This document shows positions 8,404 to 16,992 of a DNA stretch of 64,000 nucleotides, one piece after another. The notes below the pieces were generated by a model. It was not told where the DNA came from. It saw only the letters and a list, made by a program, of their open reading frames with translations, and searched no databases. Positions within the stretch are counted from its first letter, which is position 1. Every line of letters begins with the position of its first letter. The stretch spans positions 124,001 through 188,000 of the forward strand of contig NZ_JAJSOK010000003.1 of NCBI RefSeq assembly GCF_021283305.1, given 5' to 3'. Source of the DNA: Pseudonocardia kujensis (GTDB lineage: Bacteria; Actinomycetota; Actinomycetes; Mycobacteriales; Pseudonocardiaceae). A program made the position numbers and the translations under genes.

Positions 8404-8432
8404 CCCGTGATCGCCGACGCGGCGATCACGGG
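8404..8432 (-). terminator. Strong hairpin at the end of the eight-gene operon
   Basis: CCCGTGATCGCCG and CGGCGATCACGGG form a perfect 13-bp stem with a 3-base loop. It lies 34 bases after the stop of the VanB-type reductase and upstream of the GntR gene. Transcription termination is the simplest reading. A repressor site before the GntR promoter is the alternative. Confidence 0.65.
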
Positions 8433-8465
8433 CCCGTCCGGCTCGAACGTCGTCACATCGGCCTT

Positions 8466-9410
8466 TCAGAGATCCAGGACCAGGCGCGGCGACCGGGAGC
8501 GGGAGCAGCACGGCATGATGACCTCGCCGGAGGCCTGCTCTTCTGCGCTGAGGTAGGAGTCGCGATGGTCCGGCTCTCCCTCCAGGACGTAGGTCTCACA
8601 GGTCCCGCAAATGCCTTCCCGGCAGGAGGTCGGCAGGTCCACCCCTGCCGCCTCGATGGCCTCGGCCAGGGTCTGGTCGGCCGTGACGGTGAGGGTGATG
8701 CCCGAGTCGTCGAGCTCGACCTCGAACGCGGTGTTCACCCCGTCGAGCGCTCCCTCCTTGGGCCGGAACCGCTCGAGGTGCAGTGACCCCGCGGGCCACG
8801 TGGCGCACTGCTGCTCGACGGCGTCGAGCAGCACCCCAGGGCCGCAGCAGTAGATCGCGGTGCCCGTGGTGGGGGTGCCGAGGATCGTGGCCAGGTCGAG
8901 GAGGCCGTGGGTGTCCTGCGGCCAGAACGTGACCCGGTCGCCGTAGGCTATGAGCTCGCCGCGGAACGCCATCGTGGACTCGTGGCGCCCGCCGTAGAAC
9001 AGCCGCCAGGGCTTCCCGGCGTCCTCGCAGGCCGCGATCATCGGCAGGATCGGGGTGATCCCGATGCCGCCCGCGATGAAGAGGTACTCGCTCGCGTCGA
9101 CCAGGGCGAAGTTGTTCCGCGGGCCCCGGCACACCACCTGGTCGCCGACGGCGAGGGTTTCGTGCACGTACGCCGAGCCGCCACGGCTCTCGGGCTCGCG
9201 CAGGACGCCGAGCCGCCAGCCGGACAGGTCCGTCGGGTCCCCGCACAGCGAGTACTGCCGCTCGAGGTCCGGGCTCAGGACCAGGTCGATGTGCGCGCCC
9301 GGCTCCCAGGCCGGCATCTTGTCCCCCACCGCGGGCTCCAGGCGCAGCGAGACGATCCCGTCCGCCTCGGCCTCGATCGCCGCGACGACCACGGTCAGGT
9401 CCTCTGTCAC
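8466..9410 (-). CDS. PDR/VanB-family oxidoreductase (FMN, NAD(P)H, C-terminal 2Fe-2S)
   Basis: A 314-residue electron-transfer reductase of the phthalate dioxygenase reductase type. In order it has a flavin-binding barrel with RQYSLCGDP (about residues 50-58), an NAD(P)H domain starting GGIGITPILPM, and a plant-type ferredoxin domain with CREGICGTCETYVLEG and a later CC. Such reductases deliver electrons from NADH to Rieske oxygenases. A small Rieske protein is encoded four genes upstream in the same operon, but no catalytic oxygenase subunit is present. The GTG start overlaps the previous stop (GTGA). Confidence 0.9.
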   Translation of the reverse strand: MTEDLTVVVAAIEAEADGIVSLRLEPAVGDKMPAWEPGAHIDLVLSPDLERQYSLCGDPTDLSGWRLGVLREPESRGGSAYVHETLAVGDQVVCRGPRNNFALVDASEYLFIAGGIGITPILPMIAACEDAGKPWRLFYGGRHESTMAFRGELIAYGDRVTFWPQDTHGLLDLATILGTPTTGTAIYCCGPGVLLDAVEQQCATWPAGSLHLERFRPKEGALDGVNTAFEVELDDSGITLTVTADQTLAEAIEAAGVDLPTSCREGICGTCETYVLEGEPDHRDSYLSAEEQASGEVIMPCCSRSRSPRLVLDL

Positions 9411-10435
9411 GGCCCGAGCACCTTCGCGGCCACGGCCTTGGTCGCCTCGGTGTCACCGGTGAGCACCTGTACGGGGTTGACGACCATCATCTGGGTGATC
9501 TGGTCCTCGGTGACCCCGCGCTTGCGCAGCTCGGGCAGCACGTAGTCGGAGATGCGGTGGTGGTGCCAGTTCGGGGTGTGCTTCGCGCGCCAGGACGGCG
9601 GGGTGTTGATCGAGAAGAACCCGGCGTCGTGGGAGATCGTGATCTTCTCGGCGTAGCCCTGCTCGAGGAGCTTCGCGAGGGTGTCGACGCGGGACTCGTC
9701 GTCGAGCACGAACTCCATGCCGAAGCGGTCCATGCCGATGAAGGAGCCGTTGTCCATCAGCTCCTTGAGGTAGTCGAGGTCGGTGGAGTCGCCGCTGTGC
9801 CCGATGACGGTGCGCTCGAGGTCCACCCCGTTGGCCTTGAACCACTTCTGCTGGTCTCGGCCGTTGGCGAAGTGGACGTTGGTGTGGGTGGAGATCGGCA
9901 CGCCGGTCTCGGCCTGGGCACGGGCGGCGGCGCGGTAGACCCGGTCGAGGTCGGGGGTGATGCCGTGCTCGTCGGTGACGATCTTGATGATCCCGGCCTT
10001 GACCCCGTCCGTGCGCGGGATGCCCCTGGTGATGTCCTCGATGAACATCGTCTCCAGCACGTCCGGGCCGCCGAGGGTCTTCCCGACGAGCCCGTCCGGG
10101 CCGTGGGTGTGGAAGTAGGTCGGGAGGTCCTTGGCGGTGTAGTAGCCGGTGGCCACGACGATGTTGAGCGGCACGCCCTCGGCGAGGCGCTGCACGGTGG
10201 GGATGTCCCGGCCGAGCCCGAGCACGGTCAGGTCGACGAAGGTGTCGATGCCCTTGTCCTCGTGCAGCGAGGTCAGGCTCTTCCGCGCCCGCTCGAAGAT
10301 CGCCGCCTCGTCGTACTCCGGGTGCACGATGTTCTGCTCGAGCTCCGGGTTGCGGGCCATGATGTGCTCGTGCATCAGCGTGGTGCCGATCTGCGTGCTG
10401 TCGATCGGGCCCCGCAGGGTGTTGACGGTGGTCAT
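9407..10435 (-). CDS. Phosphotriesterase-family metal hydrolase (lactonase-like)
   Basis: A 342-residue amidohydrolase-superfamily TIM barrel with a binuclear metal site. Visible ligands are the HxH in LMHEHIM (about residues 20-26), a likely carboxylated Lys in GIIKIVTDEHG, His in STHTNVHF and VIGHSGDSTD, and Asp in SHDAGFFS. Bacterial members near aromatic catabolic genes are usually lactonases or hydrolases of cyclic intermediates rather than true phosphotriesterases (family knowledge). It is coupled by 4-base overlaps to the aldolase before it and the reductase after it. Lactone hydrolysis is the best guess. Confidence 0.85.
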   Translation of the reverse strand: MTTVNTLRGPIDSTQIGTTLMHEHIMARNPELEQNIVHPEYDEAAIFERARKSLTSLHEDKGIDTFVDLTVLGLGRDIPTVQRLAEGVPLNIVVATGYYTAKDLPTYFHTHGPDGLVGKTLGGPDVLETMFIEDITRGIPRTDGVKAGIIKIVTDEHGITPDLDRVYRAAARAQAETGVPISTHTNVHFANGRDQQKWFKANGVDLERTVIGHSGDSTDLDYLKELMDNGSFIGMDRFGMEFVLDDESRVDTLAKLLEQGYAEKITISHDAGFFSINTPPSWRAKHTPNWHHHRISDYVLPELRKRGVTEDQITQMMVVNPVQVLTGDTEATKAVAAKVLGP

Positions 10436-11241
10436 GCGGTGGCATCTCCTTCGATGTCGCTGGTGGGGTGCGTCAGGGCGTCGCGGCGGGCACGGGCGGC
10501 GGCCAGGCCGGCCTTGAGGAAGCCGACGTCGGAGCCCGCGGTAACCAGGCGGAAGCCCCGGTCCGCCTCCGTGGTGGGATCGCCGGTGATCCCGGCGGCG
10601 ATGCCGGCGGTGGCGCAGGCGGCGACGATCTCGGCGACGGCGGCGCGGTGCCGTTCGTCGCGGGGGCCGGTGACCGGGTCGAGGCCGAGACTCACGGCGA
10701 GGTCACCGGGCCCGACGTATACGCCGTGCACGCCGGGGACCGCGGTGATCTCCTTCGCCCGGGCGACTCCCTCCGCGGTCTCGATCATGACCAGGCACAG
10801 CACCTGACCGTTGACCGTTGCCGGGTCCGGCCCGAGGCCGTAGGCCGAGCGGGTCGGCCCCCAGCTGCGCACACCCAGCGGCGGATAGTGCGCCGCCGCG
10901 GCGGCCCGGCGGGCGTCCTCGGCCGATTCGACGTTCGGCACGATGATCCCCTCGGCGCCGGCGTCGAGCGCCCGGCCGATCAGGACCGGGTCGTTGCTCG
11001 CGACCCGGACCAGCGCGGTGGTGCCGGTCCGGGCGGTGGCCCGCAGCATCTCGACCGGGCTGGCGAGCCCGCCCACGCTGTGCTGCTGGTCGAGGTAGAG
11101 GTAGTCGAACCCGGCCATCGCCAGGGTCTCCGCGACGTGCGGATCCCCGGTGTGGCAGGCCAGGCCGACGGCCGTCCCGCCCGACTGCAGGATCCCCCGC
11201 AGCCGGTTGGGATGGGCCGCGGTGGCGACGGCGTAACTCAC
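10432..11241 (-). CDS. HpcH/HpaI-family class II pyruvate aldolase
   Basis: A 269-residue metal-dependent aldolase that cleaves 4-hydroxy-2-oxo acids to pyruvate and an aldehyde or oxo-acid. Family features are LDQQHSVGGLASPVEML (the position of the usual DxEHG catalytic His), the pyruvate-binding VPNVESAEDARRA, metal Glu in LVMIETAEGV and GPGDLAVSLG. The GTG at 11241 overlaps the amidohydrolase stop; longer readings extend into that gene in another frame. Its likely role is the last carbon-carbon cleavage in a ring-opening pathway formed with the two amidohydrolases. Confidence 0.87.
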   Translation of the reverse strand: MSYAVATAAHPNRLRGILQSGGTAVGLACHTGDPHVAETLAMAGFDYLYLDQQHSVGGLASPVEMLRATARTGTTALVRVASNDPVLIGRALDAGAEGIIVPNVESAEDARRAAAAAHYPPLGVRSWGPTRSAYGLGPDPATVNGQVLCLVMIETAEGVARAKEITAVPGVHGVYVGPGDLAVSLGLDPVTGPRDERHRAAVAEIVAACATAGIAAGITGDPTTEADRGFRLVTAGSDVGFLKAGLAAARARRDALTHPTSDIEGDATA

Positions 11242-12353
11242 GACGCCGTCTTCTGCAGGGCCTTGTCCAGCCGGTACCAGTCCCGCGCGGACTCGTGCAT
11301 CACCTTGGGCCGCATGGACTCCGGCATCACGCCAAGCACCCGTGCGAGGTCGTTGGTGTGCAGGTGCGGGTAGTCCGTGGCGAACATCAGGATGTCCTCG
11401 GAGCCCAGCCACTCGATGATCCGGCGGGCGTGCGCGTCCGGGCCGAGGTCGGCCGGGGCGATCGAGAACCGGAAGTGATCCCGGATGATCTCGGTGGGCA
11501 GCCGGTCGACCCAGGGGATCTCGCGGCGCAGGCCCTTCCACTTCTTGTTGATGCTCCAGCTCCAGGTAGGGACCCAGGCGAAGCCGCTCTCGAGCATCGT
11601 CACCCGCATCTCGGGGAACTTCTGGAAGATGCCCTCGTAGATCAGGCTGGTCAGCTGCGCGCCGAAGACCTGGATCTCCGCGGCGTACTCCTCGGCGTAC
11701 CAGGAGGCGTATCCGGTCGGGGACGGCGCGTCCTCCGAGGTCCCGCCCCAGCTCAGGCCCATGACCAGGTCGTGGCGGGTCATCGCTTCGTAGATCGGCC
11801 AGAACACCCGCTGCCCGTAGAGCCGCTCCGAACGCACCGGCATGGTGACCTGCACGATCCGTGGGTGCGAGCCGACGCGCTCGATCTCGGCGGCCGCCGC
11901 GGCGGGGTCACGGGCCGGGACCACCATCGAGCCGACCAGCCGCGGGTCGCGGTCGAGCCACTCGGCGATCAGCCAGTCATTGACCGCGCGGGCCAGCGCC
12001 GGAGCCCAGTCCGGGTGGCGTAGCGAGTCCACACCGTAGGCGGTGTTGACCAGCGCGACCTCCGTCCGCCACGGGTCCAGGACGTGTTGCTGCAAGTCCT
12101 CCAGGCGCGACGCCGGGGGCCGGCCCTCGGGGCGCCACTCGTCCCGCGCCGTCGTCGGTGCGTTCGGCGGGTACGCCAGCGCCTGACCGTTCGGGCCCTT
12201 CCAGCCACGTTCCTGGGCACCCTGCACCCACACCGGGTCGGTGTAGGGAAACAGCGCCTCCAGCGACGGCGGGGTGGCGTGCACGTCGCAGTCGATCACC
12301 GGGCCGGTCCACAACGCCTCACGCGTGGTGCCCTGCAGCAGGGGGGTGGTCAT
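11238..12353 (-). CDS. Amidohydrolase 2 family protein (ACMSD-like decarboxylase/hydrolase)
   Basis: A 371-residue TIM-barrel protein of the Amidohydro_2 family. Metal ligands are suggested by IDCDVHATP (DxH near residue 22) and the late Asp in MFATDYPHLH. Relatives decarboxylate aminocarboxymuconate semialdehyde or dihydroxybenzoates, or hydrate ring-cleavage products. The ATG at 12353 overlaps the Rieske stop (ATGA). A second, divergent member of the same family is encoded at 14084-15241 in this operon, so two successive or alternative reactions are likely. The precise reaction is not determined. Confidence 0.83.
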   Translation of the reverse strand: MTTPLLQGTTREALWTGPVIDCDVHATPPSLEALFPYTDPVWVQGAQERGWKGPNGQALAYPPNAPTTARDEWRPEGRPPASRLEDLQQHVLDPWRTEVALVNTAYGVDSLRHPDWAPALARAVNDWLIAEWLDRDPRLVGSMVVPARDPAAAAAEIERVGSHPRIVQVTMPVRSERLYGQRVFWPIYEAMTRHDLVMGLSWGGTSEDAPSPTGYASWYAEEYAAEIQVFGAQLTSLIYEGIFQKFPEMRVTMLESGFAWVPTWSWSINKKWKGLRREIPWVDRLPTEIIRDHFRFSIAPADLGPDAHARRIIEWLGSEDILMFATDYPHLHTNDLARVLGVMPESMRPKVMHESARDWYRLDKALQKTAS

Positions 12354-12862
12354 GACGATCCTCCGGGCTGTCGTTCCTGGCGAGCCGGCCGCAGGGACAG
12401 CACGATGTAGTCGGACTCGACCGCCACGTCGACGGTCTCGGCGGTGTAGGGGCCGGGGATTCGGCCGAGCTCGCCGCGGTCGAGCGCGGCCTTGACCTCG
12501 TCGGCGCCCTCGAGGGCGACGGAGAACGGGCGGGCGCGCAGTCGCGGGTTCCAGTAGGACCGGCCGTCCTCGACGTCGAACTCCCAGTTGTGGTACGGGC
12601 AGGTCACGAAGGTCTGGCCCTCGTCGAGGCGGACTTCGCCGGGGACCGGGGACTCGATCTGGTTGACGACACCGCCCTCGCACAGCGGCGCTCCCAGGTG
12701 CGGGCAGCGGTTGAGCATCGCGTAGAACGTGCCGCGGATGTTGAACACGCCGATCTCGCGGCCGTTCGCCTCGACGATCCGGCGCTCCCCCGGCGGGATC
12801 TCCTCGACCCGGCCGACCACGAAGCGGGTGGTGCGGACCGGACGGGTGGGTGAGGTCGTCAC
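12350..12862 (-). CDS. Small Rieske [2Fe-2S] protein
   Basis: A 170-residue protein with one complete Rieske motif: RCPHLGAPLCEG (about residues 52-63) and CPYHNWEF (about 88-95), giving the Cys-His/Cys-His set. The rest is a short beta domain ending with a hydrophilic tail. It is longer than a typical Rieske ferredoxin (about 105 residues) but far too short for an oxygenase alpha subunit, which needs a C-terminal iron domain. The VanB-type reductase of the same operon is the natural electron donor. The electron acceptor is unclear. The GTG start overlaps the preceding stop (GTGA). Confidence 0.88.
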   Translation of the reverse strand: MTTSPTRPVRTTRFVVGRVEEIPPGERRIVEANGREIGVFNIRGTFYAMLNRCPHLGAPLCEGGVVNQIESPVPGEVRLDEGQTFVTCPYHNWEFDVEDGRSYWNPRLRARPFSVALEGADEVKAALDRGELGRIPGPYTAETVDVAVESDYIVLSLRPARQERQPGGSS

Positions 12863-14082
12863 AGGACCTCCACCTCCTTCGTGCGGTGGCCGGGCACCGT
12901 CGCGGGGTCCAGCCAGGTCGGGTCCAGGTCGGCGACGCTGCGGCAGCCCATCAGCCGCATCGTGCGGACCATCTCGGTGCGCAGGATCTCCAGGACCCGC
13001 TCGACGCCCGCGGTGCCCGCCGCTGCCAGGCCCCAGGCGGGCAGCCGGCCCACGAGCACGGCCCGGGCCCCCAGCGACAGCGCCTTCAGCACGTCGCTGC
13101 CCCGGCGGATCCCGCTGTCCAGCAGCACCTCCGCGCTCTCCCCGACCGCGTCGACGATCCGTGGGAGCGCGGTGAGCGTGGCCGGGGAGCCGTCGAGCTG
13201 GCGGCCCCCGTGGTTGGACACGATCACCGCGTCCGCGCCGGCCTCGACGGCGCGCCGGGCGTCGTCCGGGGTGATGATCCCCTTGACCACGAGCGGGCCG
13301 TGCCAGTTCGCGCGCAGCCAGTCGAGGTCGGTCCAGGTGGGCGAGTGCGAGCCCGCGCCGCCCTTGGTCATCTCGGTGAGCACCATCGGCTTGCCGTCGA
13401 CGGTCACTTCGGCGGTGTTCGGGATCTCGAAGGGCAGCCCGTCGAGCAGGTATCGCGCCAGCCAGGCCGGCTTCGGCAGCAGCTGCGGGGCGAGCTTCAC
13501 GGCGTTGCGGGCGTTGACCCGCATCGAGTAGCTGAAGCCGTTCTTGTAGTCCCGGGGCCGGAAGCCCGCCACGGCCGTGTCGACCGTGGCGACCAGCGCG
13601 GAGTAGCCCGCCGCCTGCGCCCGGCCGACCAGGTTCTCCATCGTGGCCTGCGAGGAGAAGCGGTAGAGCTGGAACCACTGCGGCCCGTCGACCGCGGCGA
13701 TGTCCTCGAGCGTGTACCCGGCGGCCGAGCTGGCGACGTGGATCGTGCCCGCCCGCGCCGCACCCGTCGCGAGCCCGAGGTCGCCGTCCGGGTGCACCAG
13801 GCGCATCCCGCCGCACGGGGCGGTGAGCACGGGCAGGTCGATCGGCGTGCCGAGGACCTTCGTGGACAGGTCGGGCTGGTCGACCCACGTCGCCATCCGC
13901 GGCGCGAAGGCCACGTCCCGGAACGCGCGGGCGTTGCGTTCGAGGGTCACCTCCCCCTCGGAGCCACCGTCCACGTACTCCCGGATCCCGCGCGGCAGCA
14001 CCCGAGCCGCGGCACGCTGGGCGTCCACGTGGTCGAGCAACCGGGCCGCCCGCCTGCGGCGGGCCTTCTCCACTTGGGCCAT
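12859..14082 (-). CDS. FMN-dependent alpha-hydroxy-acid oxidase/dehydrogenase
   Basis: A 407-residue TIM-barrel flavoprotein of the lactate oxidase/mandelate dehydrogenase family, which oxidises a 2-hydroxy acid to the 2-oxo acid. Signatures are PVLTAPCGGMRLVHPDGD, the FMN-binding WFQLYRF, the active-site VSNHGGRQLDG (His/Arg) and LLDSGIRRGSDVLKALSLGA near the C-terminus. The N-terminal part is soluble, with no membrane segment. It lies one base after the amidohydrolase stop. In the operon it could prepare the oxo acid used by the HpcH aldolase (inference). Confidence 0.88.
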   Translation of the reverse strand: MAQVEKARRRRAARLLDHVDAQRAAARVLPRGIREYVDGGSEGEVTLERNARAFRDVAFAPRMATWVDQPDLSTKVLGTPIDLPVLTAPCGGMRLVHPDGDLGLATGAARAGTIHVASSAAGYTLEDIAAVDGPQWFQLYRFSSQATMENLVGRAQAAGYSALVATVDTAVAGFRPRDYKNGFSYSMRVNARNAVKLAPQLLPKPAWLARYLLDGLPFEIPNTAEVTVDGKPMVLTEMTKGGAGSHSPTWTDLDWLRANWHGPLVVKGIITPDDARRAVEAGADAVIVSNHGGRQLDGSPATLTALPRIVDAVGESAEVLLDSGIRRGSDVLKALSLGARAVLVGRLPAWGLAAAGTAGVERVLEILRTEMVRTMRLMGCRSVADLDPTWLDPATVPGHRTKEVEVL

Positions 14083-14083
14083 G

Positions 14084-15241
14084 TCAGGCCCCCACTGCCG
14101 GGATACCGTGTCCCTGGCGCAGCGGGATCTTGTACAACGCGCTGGCGTTCGTCCCCAGGATCCGGCGGCGCCGCTCCAGCGGGAACGATCGCGGCACCGA
14201 CTCGTACGGCGAGTCGAAGTCCCAGTGCGGGTAGTCGGAGGAGAACATCAGCCGGTCCGCGAACCCGGACTCCTCGAACATCGCGTAGACGTGCGGGGTC
14301 CAGTGCGGGTTCTCGGGCTCCTCGATCGGCTGCGTGGAGAACCAGAAGTGTTCCCGCAGGTACTCCGACGGCTTGCGGGTCAGGTGCGGGAGCTCGTCGC
14401 GCAGCTTCTCGAAGGTCGCGTCGAGCCGCCAGGAGAACGGCACCGCCCAGTCCCAGCCCAGCTCCAGCAGCGCGATCTTCAGCTTCGGGAAGCGCTCGAA
14501 CACACCCTCGAAGATCAGGCTGGGCACCATCGAGATCGGCAGGACCGCGAACGCCGCGTGCATCTCGGCGTAGAAGTTCTGTCGCCCCGCGCCGGTGGGC
14601 TGGCGACCCATGCCCGGCACATGGAAGCCCAGCGGGACGTCGTAGTGCTCGCACGCCTCGAAGATGGGCCAGTAGCGCTGTTTGCCCAGCGGGTCCTGCC
14701 CGGCCGGCGACATCAGCACCTGCACGTAGGAGTCGCCGTTCGGGCCCTCCTTGCAGCGGACGATCTCGTCGGCGGCGCCCGCGAGGTCGCGGGGCAGGGT
14801 GATGCTCGCCTTGAACCGGTCGTCCGCACCCGCCCAGGTGTGGGCCAGGGCGTCGTTGTAGGCGCGGTAGATCGCGAACGCGCACTCGTAGGGCATGTTC
14901 GCCCCGCCGTGGGTGATGATGTAGGTCTGCGGGCAGGTCAGCACCACGGCGGACATGTCGTACTTGTCGACCACCTGCTCCACGGCCAGGTGCGGGTCGA
15001 CACCGACCCGCCCGTGCTCGTCTACTGCGTCGAGCCGGTGGGTGAACTCGCGCTGCGAGGGCGAGACCCCGCCGCCGAAGCTGCCCAGGCCGTAGCGCGC
15101 GATGTAGTCGCGCCAACGCTGGGGCAGGTGCTCGGCGACCTGCAGGTCGGTGGGCAGCGGCATCGGGTGGAAGTCGGTGTCGATGATGCCGAGCTTCTCG
15201 GTGACCGGCGCCTCGACGGGACGGGTGTCGGTGAGAGTCAT
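14084..15241 (-). CDS. Amidohydrolase 2 family protein, second member
   Basis: A 385-residue Amidohydro_2 protein. Likely metal ligands are IDTDFHPMP (DxH near residue 21), His in LGFHVPGMG and Asp in MFSSDYPHWDFDSP. It shares architecture with the protein at 11238-12353 but is clearly divergent, for example in the YIARYGLGSFGG insert near the N-terminus. It is the second gene of the operon, 25 bases after the MFS transporter. Family members include decarboxylases and hydrolases of aromatic or cyclic acids. Confidence 0.83.
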   Translation of the reverse strand: MTLTDTRPVEAPVTEKLGIIDTDFHPMPLPTDLQVAEHLPQRWRDYIARYGLGSFGGGVSPSQREFTHRLDAVDEHGRVGVDPHLAVEQVVDKYDMSAVVLTCPQTYIITHGGANMPYECAFAIYRAYNDALAHTWAGADDRFKASITLPRDLAGAADEIVRCKEGPNGDSYVQVLMSPAGQDPLGKQRYWPIFEACEHYDVPLGFHVPGMGRQPTGAGRQNFYAEMHAAFAVLPISMVPSLIFEGVFERFPKLKIALLELGWDWAVPFSWRLDATFEKLRDELPHLTRKPSEYLREHFWFSTQPIEEPENPHWTPHVYAMFEESGFADRLMFSSDYPHWDFDSPYESVPRSFPLERRRRILGTNASALYKIPLRQGHGIPAVGA

Positions 15242-15266
15242 GTCGGTACTCCTCCGGTCGCGTGCC

Positions 15267-16610
15267 TCAGAGCACGGTGCGGTAGGTCTCCTTGGCCAGG
15301 AACACCGCGATCACGGTGAGCAGGCAGGTCGCGGCCATGAACAGGGAGATGCCGGCGGTGCCGCCCGACGACGCCAGGATCGAGGCACAGACCAGCGGCG
15401 TAAATCCACCGCCGAGGGTGCCGGCGACCTGATAGCCGAGCGAGGCTCCGGTGTAGCGCTGGGTCGTGGGGAACAGCTCACCGAGCCACGCGCCCAGCGG
15501 GCTGTAGACGATCGCGTGGGCGAACGCAGCCAGCGAGATTCCGGCGTACATCGCGGCGACGCTGCCGGTGTCCATCAGCGAGAACATCGCCACGATGCTC
15601 AGCGCCTGCAGCACCGCGCCGACCCCGACGACGATCCGGCGGCCCCAGAGATCGGAGAGCCCCGCGAAGACTGGCTGGAACACCAGGCCGATGGCGGCGG
15701 AGATCAGGACCGCGTTGAGCACGTCGGCCCGGGGGAAGTGCAGCTGGATGCCGTAGGACACGATCCAGGTCCCGTACACCGCACTGGCCGCAAATGGTCC
15801 GAGCACGAGGAAGACCGACAGCAGCAGATTCTTCGGCCGCTTGATCACCTCGACAAGTGGAATCCGCGTCTTCTCGACGGCGGCCGCCGCCTGCGCGGCG
15901 CGCTCGCGTGCCTGCTTGAACACCGGGCTCTCCTCGACGCCCAGCCGGATCCACAGGCCGATCGCCACGAGGACCGCCGACGCGAGGAACGGGATCCGCC
16001 AGCCCCAACTGAGGAAGGCGTCCCCGGTTGCGACGGAGGCCAGCGCGAAGACGCCGTTGGCCAGCAGAATGCCGCCGTAGAGACCCATCTGCGCCACACT
16101 GCTGGACAGCCCCCGGCGCTTGGGGGCGTGCTCCATGGACAGCAGCACGGCACCACCCCACTCGCCGCCAGCGGAGATGCCTTGGACCAGCCGCATCACA
16201 ACGAGGAGGATCGGCGCCCAGACCCCGATCGAGGCGTACGTCGGCAGCACGCCCACGAGGGTGGTCGAGGCACCCATCAGTACGATGGATAGCACGAGCA
16301 TCCGCTTGCGACCGATCCGGTCACCGAAGTGGCCCCAGATGATGCCGCCCACCGGCCGGGCGATGAAGCCGGCCGCCAGCGTCGCGAACGCAGCCAATGT
16401 GCCGGCGGTCGCACTGAAGTCGGGGAAGAAGAGCGTGTTGAACACCGCCGCCGAGGCGACACCAAACAGGTAGAAGTCGTACCACTCGATCACGGACCCG
16501 ACGAAGCTCGAGACGAGCACGCGGTTCCGCATGCGGCGGCTGGATTGCTGAGGAGGATCACCGACCGGAGCGCCGTCGGCGCTGCGGGCAGCAATCTGCG
16601 AGTCGGTCAC
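15267..16610 (-). CDS. MFS transporter, metabolite:H+ symporter (MHS) type
   Basis: A 447-residue inner-membrane carrier with about 12 hydrophobic segments. MHS hallmarks are IEWYDFYLFG in helix 1, GHFGDRIGRKRMLVLS between helices 2 and 3, and GGEWGGAVLLSMEHAPKRRG. Relatives import dicarboxylates, shikimate, aromatic acids or osmolytes. GTG 16610 is chosen because GGAGG lies six bases upstream; the longer in-frame reading from 16673 runs through the operator at 16655-16682. It is the first gene of the eight-gene operon and presumably imports its substrate. Confidence 0.88.
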   Translation of the reverse strand: MTDSQIAARSADGAPVGDPPQQSSRRMRNRVLVSSFVGSVIEWYDFYLFGVASAAVFNTLFFPDFSATAGTLAAFATLAAGFIARPVGGIIWGHFGDRIGRKRMLVLSIVLMGASTTLVGVLPTYASIGVWAPILLVVMRLVQGISAGGEWGGAVLLSMEHAPKRRGLSSSVAQMGLYGGILLANGVFALASVATGDAFLSWGWRIPFLASAVLVAIGLWIRLGVEESPVFKQARERAAQAAAAVEKTRIPLVEVIKRPKNLLLSVFLVLGPFAASAVYGTWIVSYGIQLHFPRADVLNAVLISAAIGLVFQPVFAGLSDLWGRRIVVGVGAVLQALSIVAMFSLMDTGSVAAMYAGISLAAFAHAIVYSPLGAWLGELFPTTQRYTGASLGYQVAGTLGGGFTPLVCASILASSGGTAGISLFMAATCLLTVIAVFLAKETYRTVL

Positions 16611-16654
16611 CGTCGACCTCCGAAGTGGGAGCACGACCTGGCGGAGCGCCAGAT

Positions 16655-16682
16655 CGTATATTCTCGTGAACAAGAATATACG
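16655..16682. promoter_or_regulatory. Operator: perfect inverted repeat upstream of the MFS operon
   Basis: CGTATATTCT-N8-AGAATATACG is a perfect 10-bp inverted repeat, AT-rich in a very GC-rich setting, 45 bases upstream of the MFS start. It is a good operator candidate for one or both flanking GntR twins. The rest of the gap up to 16992 shows no gene and no other strong signal. Confidence 0.65.
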
Positions 16683-16992
16683 TTTCTCCGCCGACAGTGT
16701 CCATAGCCCTCGCGAGCTGCGCGCCCGTGGCGCCCCGGAGTACGAACCCCTCGACCCGCGCGTTGCGGAAGCGCCGGGCAGAAGGGGGTGGCCGAGGACC
16801 TCGCGCAGGAGACAGGCTCACGCCGAACCCCGACTCGCACGATCCCGGCGGCGCGCCGGCGCGTAGCAGTCGTCACCCGGTACGGAACGGAGGGCTCCGG
16901 CGAGCCCGAGGCGCTTGGTCGCCCCAATGTCCACCACCCGATCACGCTCGGGTAGGGCGCTCGGCGCTCGCTCCCGGTCTGGACCCGACCGG

